A stretch of 64,000 nucleotides of DNA from positions 1 through 64,000 of the forward strand of contig CAJTXX010000005.1 in NCBI GenBank assembly GCA_910584145.1, read 5' to 3'. How positions within the stretch are numbered: position 1 is the first letter of the stretch; every line of letters begins with the position of its first letter. Below, one piece after another: positions 25,136 to 32,043 of the stretch. The notes beneath the pieces were generated by a model. The model made no database searches. It worked only from the letters and a program-made list of their open reading frames with translations, and was not told where the DNA came from. The DNA comes from an uncultured Eggerthellaceae bacterium (lineage in GTDB: Bacteria; Actinomycetota; Coriobacteriia; Coriobacteriales; Eggerthellaceae). A program made the translations under genes and the position numbers.

Positions 25136-25904
25136 ATGCAACGCTAATGTGATGCGCGAGCTTCTGCGAATGAAGTTCGACGACCACAGACGCTACGCAG
25201 TTGCAGAGGAAGTTGGCAATCAGACGGGCTTCCAGAAACGTCGCCTCGATATGGTTGTGGTCGATGTCTACGAATCTAACGGCTACAGTGTTGAGGGCAT
25301 AGAAATCAAGGTAAGCAAGGCAGACTTACGGCGTGAGCTTCAGGACAGCTCTAAGCACAACATCTTCTTCGACGACCTAGATTACTACAGCTTGGCTGCG
25401 CCCTTAGATGTGATAGACAAAGACCTCATACCGAAGCACTGGGGCATCTACGCGGCGAAGTTGCGCAGCGACGGTGGGTGGTATCTGCAAACAATCAGGA
25501 AGCCGTTATCGCTTCACGATAAGCAGGTAGCTACGATAGGCCGTGGCTTCTTTGCTTGCTTGTCACGTGCTATAGCTTGTCAGTCGCCTACAGCATCAAA
25601 GCTCAATCAAGCAGAGCGGCGCGGTATTGAGAAGGGAATCGAGCAAGAGAAGCGTAATAGCGGCTATCGCATCAAGAGAGCTGACGAGAATCTGGAGCGG
25701 TTGAACGAGCTGGAGCAGTTGTTCGAGAAGTGCCGACTTTGGGGCGACGGTAGCGTAGAGAAGGGCATAGCCAAGTTCGAGGCATTCATGCAGATTGGCG
25801 AGATTGATTGGATTACCCGCAAGCTCGAAACTGCCAACGAGGACTTGGCGCGCTCAATCAAGATGCTTAACGTAATCCAAGCGGCTGGTGAGAGCGTTGG
25901 ATGA
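25107..25904 (+). CDS. MmcB-like PD-(D/E)XK DNA-repair protein
   Basis: A 265-residue protein. The N-terminal nuclease-like fold (about 15-150) has FQKRRLDMVVVDVY, then VEGIEIKVSKADLRRELQD (acidic plus E-x-K pattern) and a final strand region WGIYAAKLRSDGGWYL. This matches the MmcB family of restriction-nuclease fold proteins. A long charged coiled coil (about 175-250) follows. In phages such proteins accompany DNA modification or repair genes; the exact substrate is unknown. Confidence 0.65.
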   Translation: MGDKIVKADKCNANVMRELLRMKFDDHRRYAVAEEVGNQTGFQKRRLDMVVVDVYESNGYSVEGIEIKVSKADLRRELQDSSKHNIFFDDLDYYSLAAPLDVIDKDLIPKHWGIYAAKLRSDGGWYLQTIRKPLSLHDKQVATIGRGFFACLSRAIACQSPTASKLNQAERRGIEKGIEQEKRNSGYRIKRADENLERLNELEQLFEKCRLWGDGSVEKGIAKFEAFMQIGEIDWITRKLETANEDLARSIKMLNVIQAAGESVG

Positions 25905-26088
25905 TGATTACCCGATTATAGAGCGAACGCATGATGCGAATAAGGTTGCTTTAGCTTGCCTATGCTATGGATGCTCCATTGAAAAGGCTGCTACACGTGT
26001 TCTGGACAACCCAGAGCGTTTCTTGAAATCATGGAGAGCAAGCCTAAAGCAGATGGAGGTCGAGCGGGATAAGCTGGCGCGGAACTAA
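25888..26088 (+). CDS. Small hypothetical protein (66 aa), last gene of early operon
   Basis: Helical protein with HDANKVALACLCYGCSIEKAA, reminiscent of a short helix-turn-helix. The start may be GTG at 25888 or TTG at 25897; no strong ribosome site decides. It overlaps the MmcB-like gene and is followed by a terminator. Confidence 0.5.
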   Translation: MRALDDDYPIIERTHDANKVALACLCYGCSIEKAATRVLDNPERFLKSWRASLKQMEVERDKLARN

Positions 26089-26091
26089 GAA

Positions 26092-26119
26092 ATCAGGGGC
26101 GCACTATCGCGCCCCTGAT
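26092..26119. terminator. Bidirectional terminator between convergent operons
   Basis: ATCAGGGGCGC and GCGCCCCTGAT form a perfect 11-bp stem with a 6-nt loop, placed between the rightward early operon and the leftward accessory genes. Confidence 0.8.
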
Positions 26120-26121
26120 GC

Positions 26122-26358
26122 TTACTCGTCCTCAACCTCGAACACGATGCAGCTCTGGTCAGGCTCGAATACGCCATCGAATCGGATGATTGTCGATGAA
26201 ATGGAAAGAAGTTCACGGGCGAGCAAGCCGTCAACGACACCGCCCTCTATTCCGTCTGAGTTCTCATAGAGAACACCAGAGCTATCGACGATGCGGACGT
26301 AACCCTCGAAAGTCTCGATGTCGTTCCGTGACCCGTCTATGATGTCTTGGATGGTCAT
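26122..26358 (-). CDS. Hypothetical accessory protein (78 aa)
   Basis: Very acidic, starting MTIQDIIDGSRNDIETFEGY, mostly beta-strand in character (YVRIVDSSGVLYENSD). It is the most distal gene of the minus-strand accessory block. An acidic small protein could be a DNA mimic, but that is speculation. Confidence 0.55.
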   Translation of the reverse strand: MTIQDIIDGSRNDIETFEGYVRIVDSSGVLYENSDGIEGGVVDGLLARELLSISSTIIRFDGVFEPDQSCIVFEVEDE

Positions 26359-26396
26359 AGCGTCAACCTTTCTAACGATGTCCTACATTATAGGGG

Positions 26397-27038
26397 CTAG
26401 TCGAGCCTGAACGTCAGCTTCCCTAATCCTTGGCGGAAATGGTCAATGTGAAGCAATAGAGGGTCGTCCGCGTCGCGGTATGCGCTCAAACAGGGGTGCT
26501 TCTCGCCCATGCCTCGCTGCTTCTGCTCCTCTTGGTCTTTGATGCGTTCGGCTTTTGCAGTCGTTTCTGGGTCGAACACGAACTCGTCACCGTAGATATA
26601 CTTGTCTACGTTGCGCTCTACGCTCTGCCAGTTGGAGGCAAACACCCGATAGCCTGATAGGTCGGGAAGCACCACGACGCGCTCAAAGCTGCAATTCAGA
26701 TGCTTGTTGATGGCCTCGCAGATACCGTCCAGCGTGTAGGGGAACAGCAGGTTGCGGTCTATGTCGTGGCGGTTCACGTTCGCGTCGTCGTCGGTGCTAT
26801 TGGTTATCTCGTGGCAGCTATCGAGCCAAGCAATGCGCTCGCCCTTGCAAAGGTCTGGGTATGATTTGCGCCATTCCTGTGAGTAAGGATTGCCGTGAAT
26901 CTCCATGTAGTAACGTTTTCCATCATCGGCTGTGAAAGCCGAGCGGATGCGCGGGTTCCCTACGTCGTTGCAATCATCGAGCCACATCCCCGCGCCCTCG
27001 AAATAGAGGACACGGGCATCTTCTGGGCGGCGTTCCAT
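26397..27038 (-). CDS. Hypothetical accessory protein (213 aa)
   Basis: A soluble protein starting MERRPEDARVLYFEGAGMWLDD; the start has GGAAGGAG before it. It contains NPRIRSAFTADDGKRYYMEI and LLLHIDHFRQGLGKLTFRLD at the end. The pattern suggests an alpha/beta fold. I do not recognise a family. It is read with the 62- and 111-residue genes upstream. Confidence 0.6.
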   Translation of the reverse strand: MERRPEDARVLYFEGAGMWLDDCNDVGNPRIRSAFTADDGKRYYMEIHGNPYSQEWRKSYPDLCKGERIAWLDSCHEITNSTDDDANVNRHDIDRNLLFPYTLDGICEAINKHLNCSFERVVVLPDLSGYRVFASNWQSVERNVDKYIYGDEFVFDPETTAKAERIKDQEEQKQRGMGEKHPCLSAYRDADDPLLLHIDHFRQGLGKLTFRLD

Positions 27039-27039
27039 G

Positions 27040-27228
27040 CTAAAGCTCCTTCCATTCGGTCAGCCCTGCGGCTGTCATTTCCTCCTGCGTCAACTCGCGT
27101 ATGCAAGTGACTGTGACATCTTTAGGTGTGTCGTCGCCTATGACGCTGCTGCGCTCAATCATCAGCACTACATTCGACGGCAGGTCGTCTCTTGTGACGG
27201 CATCATTTCCCTTGTAGCGATAAAGCAT
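27040..27228 (-). CDS. Small hypothetical accessory protein (62 aa)
   Basis: Starts MLYRYKGNDAVTRDDLPSN with GGGAGG upstream of the ATG, ends one base before the next gene, and overlaps the gene before by 26 bases. Compact and acidic at the C-terminus (RELTQEEMTAAGLTEW). Unknown function. Confidence 0.55.
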   Translation of the reverse strand: MLYRYKGNDAVTRDDLPSNVVLMIERSSVIGDDTPKDVTVTCIRELTQEEMTAAGLTEWKEL

Positions 27229-27538
27229 TGCGTACCTCCCTTTCGCATTCCTCCAACTCTTTCTCGATGGCCTTTGCATCATCGAGAAGAACGGCGTATG
27301 AATCAGGCACCCCACGCTTGCCCCTGCTTTCAGCCCAGAGTTCTACGTGTTCGTCAACGTCGAAGAACTCGCGTTCTTGCTCGAATATCCGTAACAGGTC
27401 GTTGCTTTCAGATTCGATGCAGTAGTCCTCGCCCGCTGGCGAATACCATTCCAAGAACGTGCCGCCGTTCTCGTTGAAGTCAACTCGCCAGTTGCGGGCT
27501 TCAAGGGCGGCGACTGCCGCCTCGTTTCCCTTGTCCAT
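27203..27538 (-). CDS. Hypothetical accessory protein (111 aa)
   Basis: An acidic protein, MDKGNEAAVAALEARNWRVD, with strong AGGAGG before its ATG. The first half looks alpha/beta, the last 35 residues are a Glu-rich helix. No family recognised. Confidence 0.55.
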   Translation of the reverse strand: MDKGNEAAVAALEARNWRVDFNENGGTFLEWYSPAGEDYCIESESNDLLRIFEQEREFFDVDEHVELWAESRGKRGVPDSYAVLLDDAKAIEKELEECEREVRNALSLQGK

Positions 27539-27549
27539 GTCCTTACCTC

Positions 27550-28263
27550 CTATGCAAGCATGAATGCACTGTTACCCGCAGCCACGCGCCCTGCCATGAC
27601 GGCATCGCGCCCAGCTTGCCTACCAGCCTCGCGGCTCGCGCTATCTCCGTATCGCGTGAACTTCACGGGACGGCCTTTCGTGAAATCTTTAGAAAGCTCT
27701 GTGTATGCGTCGTTCACCTTTGGCGGACAAACAATCATCAGAGCTTGCGACTGCTTTTCCAGAACGCTCTCAACACCCTCGATGTAAGCAGTCACAAAGT
27801 CGTCGTACAGCCACTTGCGCTGCACGCCCCAGTTTCCTTGGCGCATAAGCTCTTCCTCACGCTTCTTCGCGTGTTTGAGGGCTTGCTTATGCCCCACGGA
27901 TGCAAGTCGTTCATAGACGATTCTTGCGGCTTCCGCGTCGTGCTTATACCCATAGAAAACACAATGAGCAGTGCGCTTCAATGCGGTTATGCTCGTGTAG
28001 TTCATGCGAATGAAAAACTTGCAGCGGAAGTTCTCTGCTACGACCTGAGCGAGTATCGCTTCCCAAGCACGTCCACGCTTCGTCATGGCTTCTTCGATAG
28101 GCTCTGAATCGCCGCCCAGCTCAAAGTCGTTCACGTCGTATTCGGCCATGAGCTTCTGCGCCATGAGCGCGGCCTGTATAGCCTCCTGCTCGGTAGCCCC
28201 TCGCTGCTCGGTCACAGCCAGCAGTTTCTTGATGCGTTCAATCAGTTTCTCGCGGTCTTGCAT
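27550..28263 (-). CDS. DUF2786-domain protein
   Basis: A 237-residue protein. Residues 1-45 (REKLIERIKKLLAVTEQRG, then AALMAQKLMAEYDV) are a clear DUF2786 domain, and the rest resembles the domain usually fused to it (KFFIRMNYTSITALKRTAHC, YGYKHDAEAARIVYERL). The C-terminal Arg/Gly-rich part (REAGRQAGRDAVMAGR) is typical too. The family is common in phages and integrated elements, and its biochemical role is not established. The start at 28263 is chosen for AAAGAGGAC upstream; a longer frame begins at 28299. Confidence 0.75.
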   Translation of the reverse strand: MQDREKLIERIKKLLAVTEQRGATEQEAIQAALMAQKLMAEYDVNDFELGGDSEPIEEAMTKRGRAWEAILAQVVAENFRCKFFIRMNYTSITALKRTAHCVFYGYKHDAEAARIVYERLASVGHKQALKHAKKREEELMRQGNWGVQRKWLYDDFVTAYIEGVESVLEKQSQALMIVCPPKVNDAYTELSKDFTKGRPVKFTRYGDSASREAGRQAGRDAVMAGRVAAGNSAFMLA

Positions 28264-28290
28264 TTTGTCCTCTTTCCTAGTCAATGAAGC

Positions 28291-28309
28291 AGCCCCCATA
28301 TAGGGGGCT
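28291..28309 (-). terminator. Hairpin between accessory genes
   Basis: AGCCCCC/GGGGGCT stem located just downstream of the J-domain gene and upstream of the DUF2786 gene. No long T-run. Confidence 0.55.
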
Positions 28310-28314
28310 TGCTC

Positions 28315-28809
28315 CTAAGTCGTCAGGGCTTGCCTTACGTTTTGTGTTCCTGCTATCTGCTGCGAGCCGTACTTGCCCCGAATCCAGCCCATAGACGCTG
28401 CCTTGTGGTGGCGTTTCGGCTTGTCCTCGGATGGATGCCAGTACCATTTGTGCTTGCTCTTCGACCAACGACACCCTGCGGCTTTGATGTCATCCTTGGC
28501 TTCGTAAGTGTTTCCGCTTATCCAAAGCCAAGAGCCGCAAAGCTCAATCTCGATGCCGTCAATCTTCAAGAGCATTTCGATGACGCGCTTAAACTCCTCT
28601 GGCGTTTCGCTTGTGGCCGTAACCGTCGAATCAGGTTCAGCCGCAGCCGCATTCTGATGATGCTTCAAGCGCGCAAACGTCTTGTCATACTCGCAGTTGA
28701 TAGCTTTCATCACGTCAACGTTGCCGCCCATGTCGGGATGGTTCTCCAAAGCGAGCTTCTTGTAAGCACGCTTCAGCTCTTCAAGGTCTTTACAGGCATC
28801 GAAATACAT
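28315..28809 (-). CDS. J-domain protein (DnaJ-like)
   Basis: A 164-residue protein. The first 55 residues form a J-domain with the key HPD tripeptide in LALENHPDMGG between helices LEELKRAYKK and VMKAINCEYDK. The C-terminal half (IEIELCGSWLWISGNTYEAK, RWSKSKHKWYWHP) is a domain often found behind J-domains in phage and plasmid proteins. It may recruit the host Hsp70 chaperone for replication or assembly. Strong AGGAGG before the ATG. Confidence 0.8.
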   Translation of the reverse strand: MYFDACKDLEELKRAYKKLALENHPDMGGNVDVMKAINCEYDKTFARLKHHQNAAAAEPDSTVTATSETPEEFKRVIEMLLKIDGIEIELCGSWLWISGNTYEAKDDIKAAGCRWSKSKHKWYWHPSEDKPKRHHKAASMGWIRGKYGSQQIAGTQNVRQALTT

Positions 28810-28827
28810 AACGTCCTCCTAAAGTGA

Positions 28828-28850
28828 AGCGGGGCTGTATCAGCCCCGCT
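28828..28850 (-). terminator. Hairpin upstream of J-domain gene
   Basis: A perfect 10-bp stem, AGCGGGGCTG / CAGCCCCGCT with a 3-nt loop, directly after the stop of the 28857-29213 gene. It should limit read-through into the J-domain gene. Confidence 0.7.
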
Positions 28851-28856
28851 CTTGCA

Positions 28857-29213
28857 TCAATCGGTTGTTCTGAAGAAGTAGCGCGTGTCCTCTTCGTTGA
28901 AGTTCCCATCGGTGTATGCGTAATCCATGCACTGATGGTAGAAACCCGCGTAAAGCTCGGATAGCTTCATGTTGCCCTTGCTGTAGAAATGCCAACACAA
29001 CGTATTAGTCACTAAGCAAAGCTCTGCTAAATATTTGATGTCGTCTTTCCATTCATCAAAAGCCCGTTTGAATGTATCCGCCACCGCTTCAAGTCCGAAC
29101 CGTTCCGCTATAGCAAAGTCATTCATAAAGGTTGTTTGCTCTGTATAGCCGTCTAGGTTTAGATGTCTGCTTGCATTGATGCCGTAGACCTTTTTAGATG
29201 CAGCCGTGTTCAT
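28857..29213 (-). CDS. Hypothetical accessory protein (118 aa)
   Basis: A helical soluble protein, MNTAASKKVYGINASRHLNL, with many aromatic residues (LCWHFYSKGNMKLSELYAGF). The ATG is preceded by GAGGAG. Its promoter lies inside the first copy of the 121-bp repeat: on the minus strand two extended -10 boxes (TGTTATAGT) are each followed by a TTGTTCA operator. No family recognised. Confidence 0.6.
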   Translation of the reverse strand: MNTAASKKVYGINASRHLNLDGYTEQTTFMNDFAIAERFGLEAVADTFKRAFDEWKDDIKYLAELCLVTNTLCWHFYSKGNMKLSELYAGFYHQCMDYAYTDGNFNEEDTRYFFRTTD

Positions 29214-29250
29214 GGTTGCCGCTCCTCTGCTGTAGGCTTGTTATTCCGTG

Positions 29251-29371
29251 TTTTCAAGGTGCTAAAGTGTTCTTAACTGAACAAGTAAACTATAACATAA
29301 TGAACAAGCAAACTATAACAGAATGGCAAGGCTTCACAAAATCTGCACAAGTAAACTTGTTCAAACCGTTA
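29251..29371. repeat. 121-bp direct repeat, copy 1 (control region)
   Basis: Identical base for base to 30633-30753. It contains two tandem 23-bp units (TGAACAAG at 29278 and 29301, each followed by ACTATAACA). It also holds the inverted site ACAAG-TAAA-CTTGT. Read on the minus strand each unit is TGTTATAGT plus TTGTTCA, i.e. a promoter with an operator at its start point. Confidence 0.95.
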
Positions 29372-29378
29372 TGTAAAC

Positions 29379-29407
29379 TTGTTCAATCTGATGAAGTTTG
29401 CTATCAT
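29379..29407 (+). promoter_or_regulatory. Promoter of the XRE-type gene
   Basis: TTGTTC at 29379-29384, a 17-base spacer and TATCAT at 29402-29407. The -35 box is itself part of an operator-like ACTTGTTCAA, so the gene product may repress its own promoter. The start codon follows only eight bases after the -10 box. Confidence 0.75.
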
Positions 29408-29414
29408 GCAAGGC

Positions 29415-29669
29415 ATGAATGCTAAGCAAGCCATAGAACGTATGATGAAGAAGAGCAGGTATAGCGCGTCTGCTCTGTCTTTGGCTATGGGAAAAGCTCG
29501 CACGTTCATAGGCTCAACGTTCTACAACAAGTCAACACCACGAGTTGATACCCTTGCGCAAGCCGCCGAGGTGATGGGATACAAGTTGCAGCTCACGAAT
29601 GGCGACGATGTAATCACTATTGACGCTCCTGAGCCTGAGCAAGAAAAAACCCCGCCGAAGCGGGGTTAA
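29415..29669 (+). CDS. Small helix-turn-helix regulator
   Basis: About 84 residues, MNAKQAIERMMKKSRYSASA, with an XRE-like DNA-binding fold (ASALSLAMGKARTFIGSTFY; TLAQAAEVMGYKLQL). I chose the ATG at 29415; the promoter boxes end at 29407, so the mRNA must be leaderless or nearly so. An ATG at 29406 overlaps the -10 box. The protein is the natural candidate to bind the TTGTTCA sites shared by its own promoter, both 121-bp repeats and the 30918 operon. The last codons lie inside a terminator for the opposing operon. Confidence 0.7.
   Translation: MNAKQAIERMMKKSRYSASALSLAMGKARTFIGSTFYNKSTPRVDTLAQAAEVMGYKLQLTNGDDVITIDAPEPEQEKTPPKRG
29642..29667 (-). terminator. Terminator of the 29681-30061 gene, inside the XRE gene end
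   Basis: AACCCCGC-CGAA-GCGGGGTT is a perfect 8-bp stem. On the minus strand it is followed by TTTTTT, a textbook intrinsic terminator. It overlaps the last codons of the convergent regulator gene. Confidence 0.85.
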
Positions 29670-29680
29670 TGGTTGCGGGT

Positions 29681-30061
29681 CTAGTTGGTGCCGTAGATGG
29701 CCTCTAGTTGATTGTCGAAACTCTGCGCTCCCTCGAAATGCTCAATGATGATTTGCCGTACGCGCCGCATCTGATTCTGCGCTGCTCCCTTTGATGTTAT
29801 GACGCTGTTCGATGGGAGACACTGATACAACAGCTCTACGCTTCCATCTGATTCGACGGATATGCAGAGGTTGTAATTACCGAACGCGCTTACATGGAAG
29901 CATCCCGATGGGTGATTCCTGCGGATGTCTCTCAGTATCCTAGACACGTAATCAATGGCGGTATCGGTATCGGCTGCCTCAGCGGTTTCGTCTATATGAG
30001 CTTTGCTAATCAATCCGCGAACGGTATGAGGGTAGACAATCTGAAGTGCTGTAGCGTTCAT
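29681..30061 (-). CDS. Hypothetical accessory protein (126 aa)
   Basis: Starts MNATALQIVYPHTVRGLISK after GGAAGGAC. The centre is beta-rich (CFHVSAFGNYNLCISVESDG), the ends helical. It is separated from the gene upstream by a hairpin and ends before a strong terminator, so it may have its own control. No family recognised. Confidence 0.6.
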   Translation of the reverse strand: MNATALQIVYPHTVRGLISKAHIDETAEAADTDTAIDYVSRILRDIRRNHPSGCFHVSAFGNYNLCISVESDGSVELLYQCLPSNSVITSKGAAQNQMRRVRQIIIEHFEGAQSFDNQLEAIYGTN

Positions 30062-30085
30062 GCTGCGTCCTTCCTACATAAGGAT

Positions 30086-30104
30086 GCCCCCGACAAGCGG
30101 GGGC
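30086..30104 (-). terminator. Hairpin between two accessory genes
   Basis: GCCCCC-GACAAGC-GGGGGC, placed just after the stop of the 30112-30594 gene on the minus strand. Confidence 0.65.
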
Positions 30105-30111
30105 GTTTCCT

Positions 30112-30594
30112 TTAGGCTGCCAAGTCGAGTTGCAGTTTCTTCACGTTCGTGCCATTCACGAACACCTGAATCCTTCCGAAGCAGTTCTTGGTGACGAACT
30201 CGCCGCTTTCGACGGCGGATTCGACAATCCTCTGAACAAGCATCTTCACGGTTGCGATAATCGTCAAAAAGTCAAAGTCTGTAGGCTTGCCGTTCTCAAC
30301 CTGAGCAAGCCAGCAGTTGCAAGCCGCGACGATTTCAGATTGGCTAAAGTTGCGTTTGCAAGACCGCTTCACTCGCTTATGAGCAACCGCCTTGCTGATT
30401 CGCTTCTCGCCCTTTGTCTTAGGCTCCACCGTGTTGGTGTCTGCTAGTTGGTATTCATTCACCGTTCGCAGTGCTTCGGCTGCATCCCGTCTATCCTGAC
30501 CCGTTGGCTCTATGAATCCATGCTCTTGCAATCCTTTGACAATAGCCATGATTGAATAATCGGAAACAATGAAGCCGTTTGCAGTGCTAGACAT
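30112..30594 (-). CDS. Hypothetical accessory protein (160 aa)
   Basis: A basic protein starting MSSTANGFIVSDYSIMAIVK. It has a Lys/Arg patch (KAVAHKRVKRSCKRNFSQSE) and a helical core (DFLTIIATVKMLVQRIVESA). The ATG follows AAAGGAG. Its promoter is in the second copy of the 121-bp repeat (extended -10 boxes at 30671-30676 and 30694-30699 read leftward). The basic patch suggests nucleic-acid contact; the function is unknown. Confidence 0.6.
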   Translation of the reverse strand: MSSTANGFIVSDYSIMAIVKGLQEHGFIEPTGQDRRDAAEALRTVNEYQLADTNTVEPKTKGEKRISKAVAHKRVKRSCKRNFSQSEIVAACNCWLAQVENGKPTDFDFLTIIATVKMLVQRIVESAVESGEFVTKNCFGRIQVFVNGTNVKKLQLDLAA

Positions 30595-30632
30595 GATAAT
30601 CTCCTTTGCCGTTGTCTTAGCTTTCTATTCAC

Positions 30633-30753
30633 TTTTCAAGGTGCTAAAGTGTTCTTAACTGAACAAGTAAACTATAACATAATGAACAAGCAAACTATAA
30701 CAGAATGGCAAGGCTTCACAAAATCTGCACAAGTAAACTTGTTCAAACCGTTA
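30633..30753. repeat. 121-bp direct repeat, copy 2 (control region)
   Basis: Exact copy of 29251-29371, lying 1,382 bases downstream. After the identical part the sequences diverge, and instead of an XRE gene there is a very short transcription unit. Confidence 0.95.
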
Positions 30754-30787
30754 CAGAAAAAGTAACAACAGGTAACAAGTTATCTGC

Positions 30788-30840
30788 TATCATGTAAGCA
30801 GTGAAAAAGTGACCAAAGGGGCAATTCTAGCCCCTTTTTT
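30788..30840 (+). other. Possible mini-transcript with 3-codon frame and terminator
   Basis: TATCAT at 30788-30793 is followed after seven bases by GTG-AAA-AAG-TGA (30801-30812), then by the terminator GGGGC-AATTCTA-GCCCC-TTTTTT (30818-30840). The layout mimics the regulator gene (TATCAT, seven bases, start codon) but the gene is reduced to three codons. No good -35 is visible. It could be a degenerate copy of the regulator locus, or a short decoy RNA. Confidence 0.4.
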
Positions 30841-30870
30841 CATGCCGCTTTCTATTTCTCGATCATTCTA

Positions 30871-30901
30871 CTTGTTCAATATGTTATAGTATGCTTGTTC
30901 A
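30871..30901 (+). promoter_or_regulatory. Extended -10 promoter with paired TTGTTCA operators
   Basis: CTTGTTCA at 30871 and again at 30894, 23 bases apart, flank TGTTATAGT (TATAGT at 30885-30890). The same module with the same spacing is present in reverse in both 121-bp repeats. It would drive the PP-loop operon and place it under the same regulator. Confidence 0.7.
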
Positions 30902-30917
30902 TAAGTTAGGGGGCAAG

Positions 30918-31637
30918 ATGCCAACAGTCATAAAGGGACAACCCACAAGTAAAGAGGTATTGCAGCTCCTAAAGGACGAAAACCGACCCGTAGCGTTGAG
31001 CTTCAGTTGCGGCAAGGATTCTATAGCCGCATGGCTTGCGATGCTCGAATACGGTATAGAGGTCGTGCCGTTCTACTTCTGGCTTGTTCCCAATCTCGCG
31101 TTCATCGACGAGGAGCTGGCTTACTTCGAGGAGTTCTTCGACACGCCCATTCACCGCTACCCCAACCCGTCTTTCTACCGCCTCCTCAATGGGGCGGTTT
31201 TCCAATCCCCAGAGCATTTGAAGGTGCTTGATGCGGTCGGCGGCATCCCTACGCCAGACTACGCCGAAATGTGGGAGGTAATCCTAGACGAGAACGGGCT
31301 GCCGCAGGACACGTGGCGAGCCGATGGCGTTAGGGCGGCTGATTCAATCGTGCGCAGGAGCAGCTTCACGCAGCACGGCGTTATGAAGCAAGCCTCGCGC
31401 AAGGTGTCGCCCGTTGCCGACTTCCTCAAAGCGGAGGTCATGGAAATCATCGAGCGGCACGGATGCAAGCTGCCCATCGACTACGAGATATTCGGACGCT
31501 CTTTTGACGGCATCGACAAGCGTTTCACCGAGCCTATGAAGGAGCATCTGCCAGAGGACTACGAGCGTCTGAGGCAATGGTTCCCGTTGATAGACGCGGA
31601 CATCATCAGATGGGGAGCTGAGCCTGATGGCTTCTAG
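30918..31637 (+). CDS. PP-loop ATPase / PAPS reductase-like protein
   Basis: A 239-residue protein of the adenine-nucleotide alpha-hydrolase (PP-loop) fold, with the nucleotide motif ALSFSCGKDSIAAWLAM near residues 28-44 (SGGKDS type with Cys at position 2). A long central part has FEEFFDTPIHRYPNP and a C-terminal region KLPIDYEIFGRSFDGID. PAPS reductases, DndC-like enzymes and tRNA-modifying enzymes share this fold. The absence of an obvious C-terminal reductase Cys argues against true sulphate reduction. The start at 30918 follows AGGGGGC; an earlier ATG lies inside the operator. It overlaps the nucleotidyltransferase gene by 11 bases, so the two products probably act together. Confidence 0.75.
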   Translation: MPTVIKGQPTSKEVLQLLKDENRPVALSFSCGKDSIAAWLAMLEYGIEVVPFYFWLVPNLAFIDEELAYFEEFFDTPIHRYPNPSFYRLLNGAVFQSPEHLKVLDAVGGIPTPDYAEMWEVILDENGLPQDTWRADGVRAADSIVRRSSFTQHGVMKQASRKVSPVADFLKAEVMEIIERHGCKLPIDYEIFGRSFDGIDKRFTEPMKEHLPEDYERLRQWFPLIDADIIRWGAEPDGF

Positions 31638-32043
31638 GGTCTACGCAAAGAACCTAGACAAGATAAACCCTATCCAGCGCGATATGGTGAATCGCATCTG
31701 CAAGTACCTCGTACTGAGCGAGAGCAAGCATATAGCTCGCAAGGTCGTCGTGTTTGGTTCATCGACCACCAACAAGGCTACGGTAGTTAGCGACGTTGAT
31801 ATTGCGGTCGATTTCGTGAATCCAGAGACATACACCGAAGCAGACGGGACAAAACGCTATGAGCGTCCCGAGAACAACAGCTTTGTGTCATGGGCGAATC
31901 TGGTGACGCAGCCAAACGGGATGTCGCTCGTTGACATCGAGGAGCTACGGACATTCCCTAAGCAATTCTGCGATGGCATCCCAGAGGCGGTTGCTTCTGG
32001 GGTTGTCGTCTTTGAGAGCGAGGTGACGGAAGATGGCGTATGA
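31627..32043 (+). CDS. MNT-type nucleotidyltransferase
   Basis: A 138-residue minimal nucleotidyltransferase. The pol-beta-type active site is VVVFGSSTTNKATVVSDVDIAVDF (GS near 42, D-x-D near 56-58), with a third acidic residue likely in SLVDIEEL. Such enzymes add nucleoside monophosphates to proteins (toxin control, MntA), to RNA or to antibiotics. It is coupled by overlaps both to the PP-loop gene before and to the hypothetical gene after. No HEPN partner is visible nearby. Confidence 0.75.
   Translation: MASRVYAKNLDKINPIQRDMVNRICKYLVLSESKHIARKVVVFGSSTTNKATVVSDVDIAVDFVNPETYTEADGTKRYERPENNSFVSWANLVTQPNGMSLVDIEELRTFPKQFCDGIPEAVASGVVVFESEVTEDGV

Noticed and set aside
29251..29371. Iteron-type phage replication origin
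   Set aside because: The 23-bp units look iteron-like, but they overlap extended -10 boxes, recur at a third promoter, and the replisome organiser is 8 kb away; control elements fit better, though an origin role is not excluded.
29251..30753. CRISPR array
   Set aside because: Only two long repeats with a gene-sized gap, plus short operator-like motifs; no spacer structure and no cas genes.
30918..32043. Phosphorothioation (dnd/ssp) system
   Set aside because: Only a DndC-like PP-loop fold is present; DndB, DndD, DndE or SspB-D partners are not in the window.
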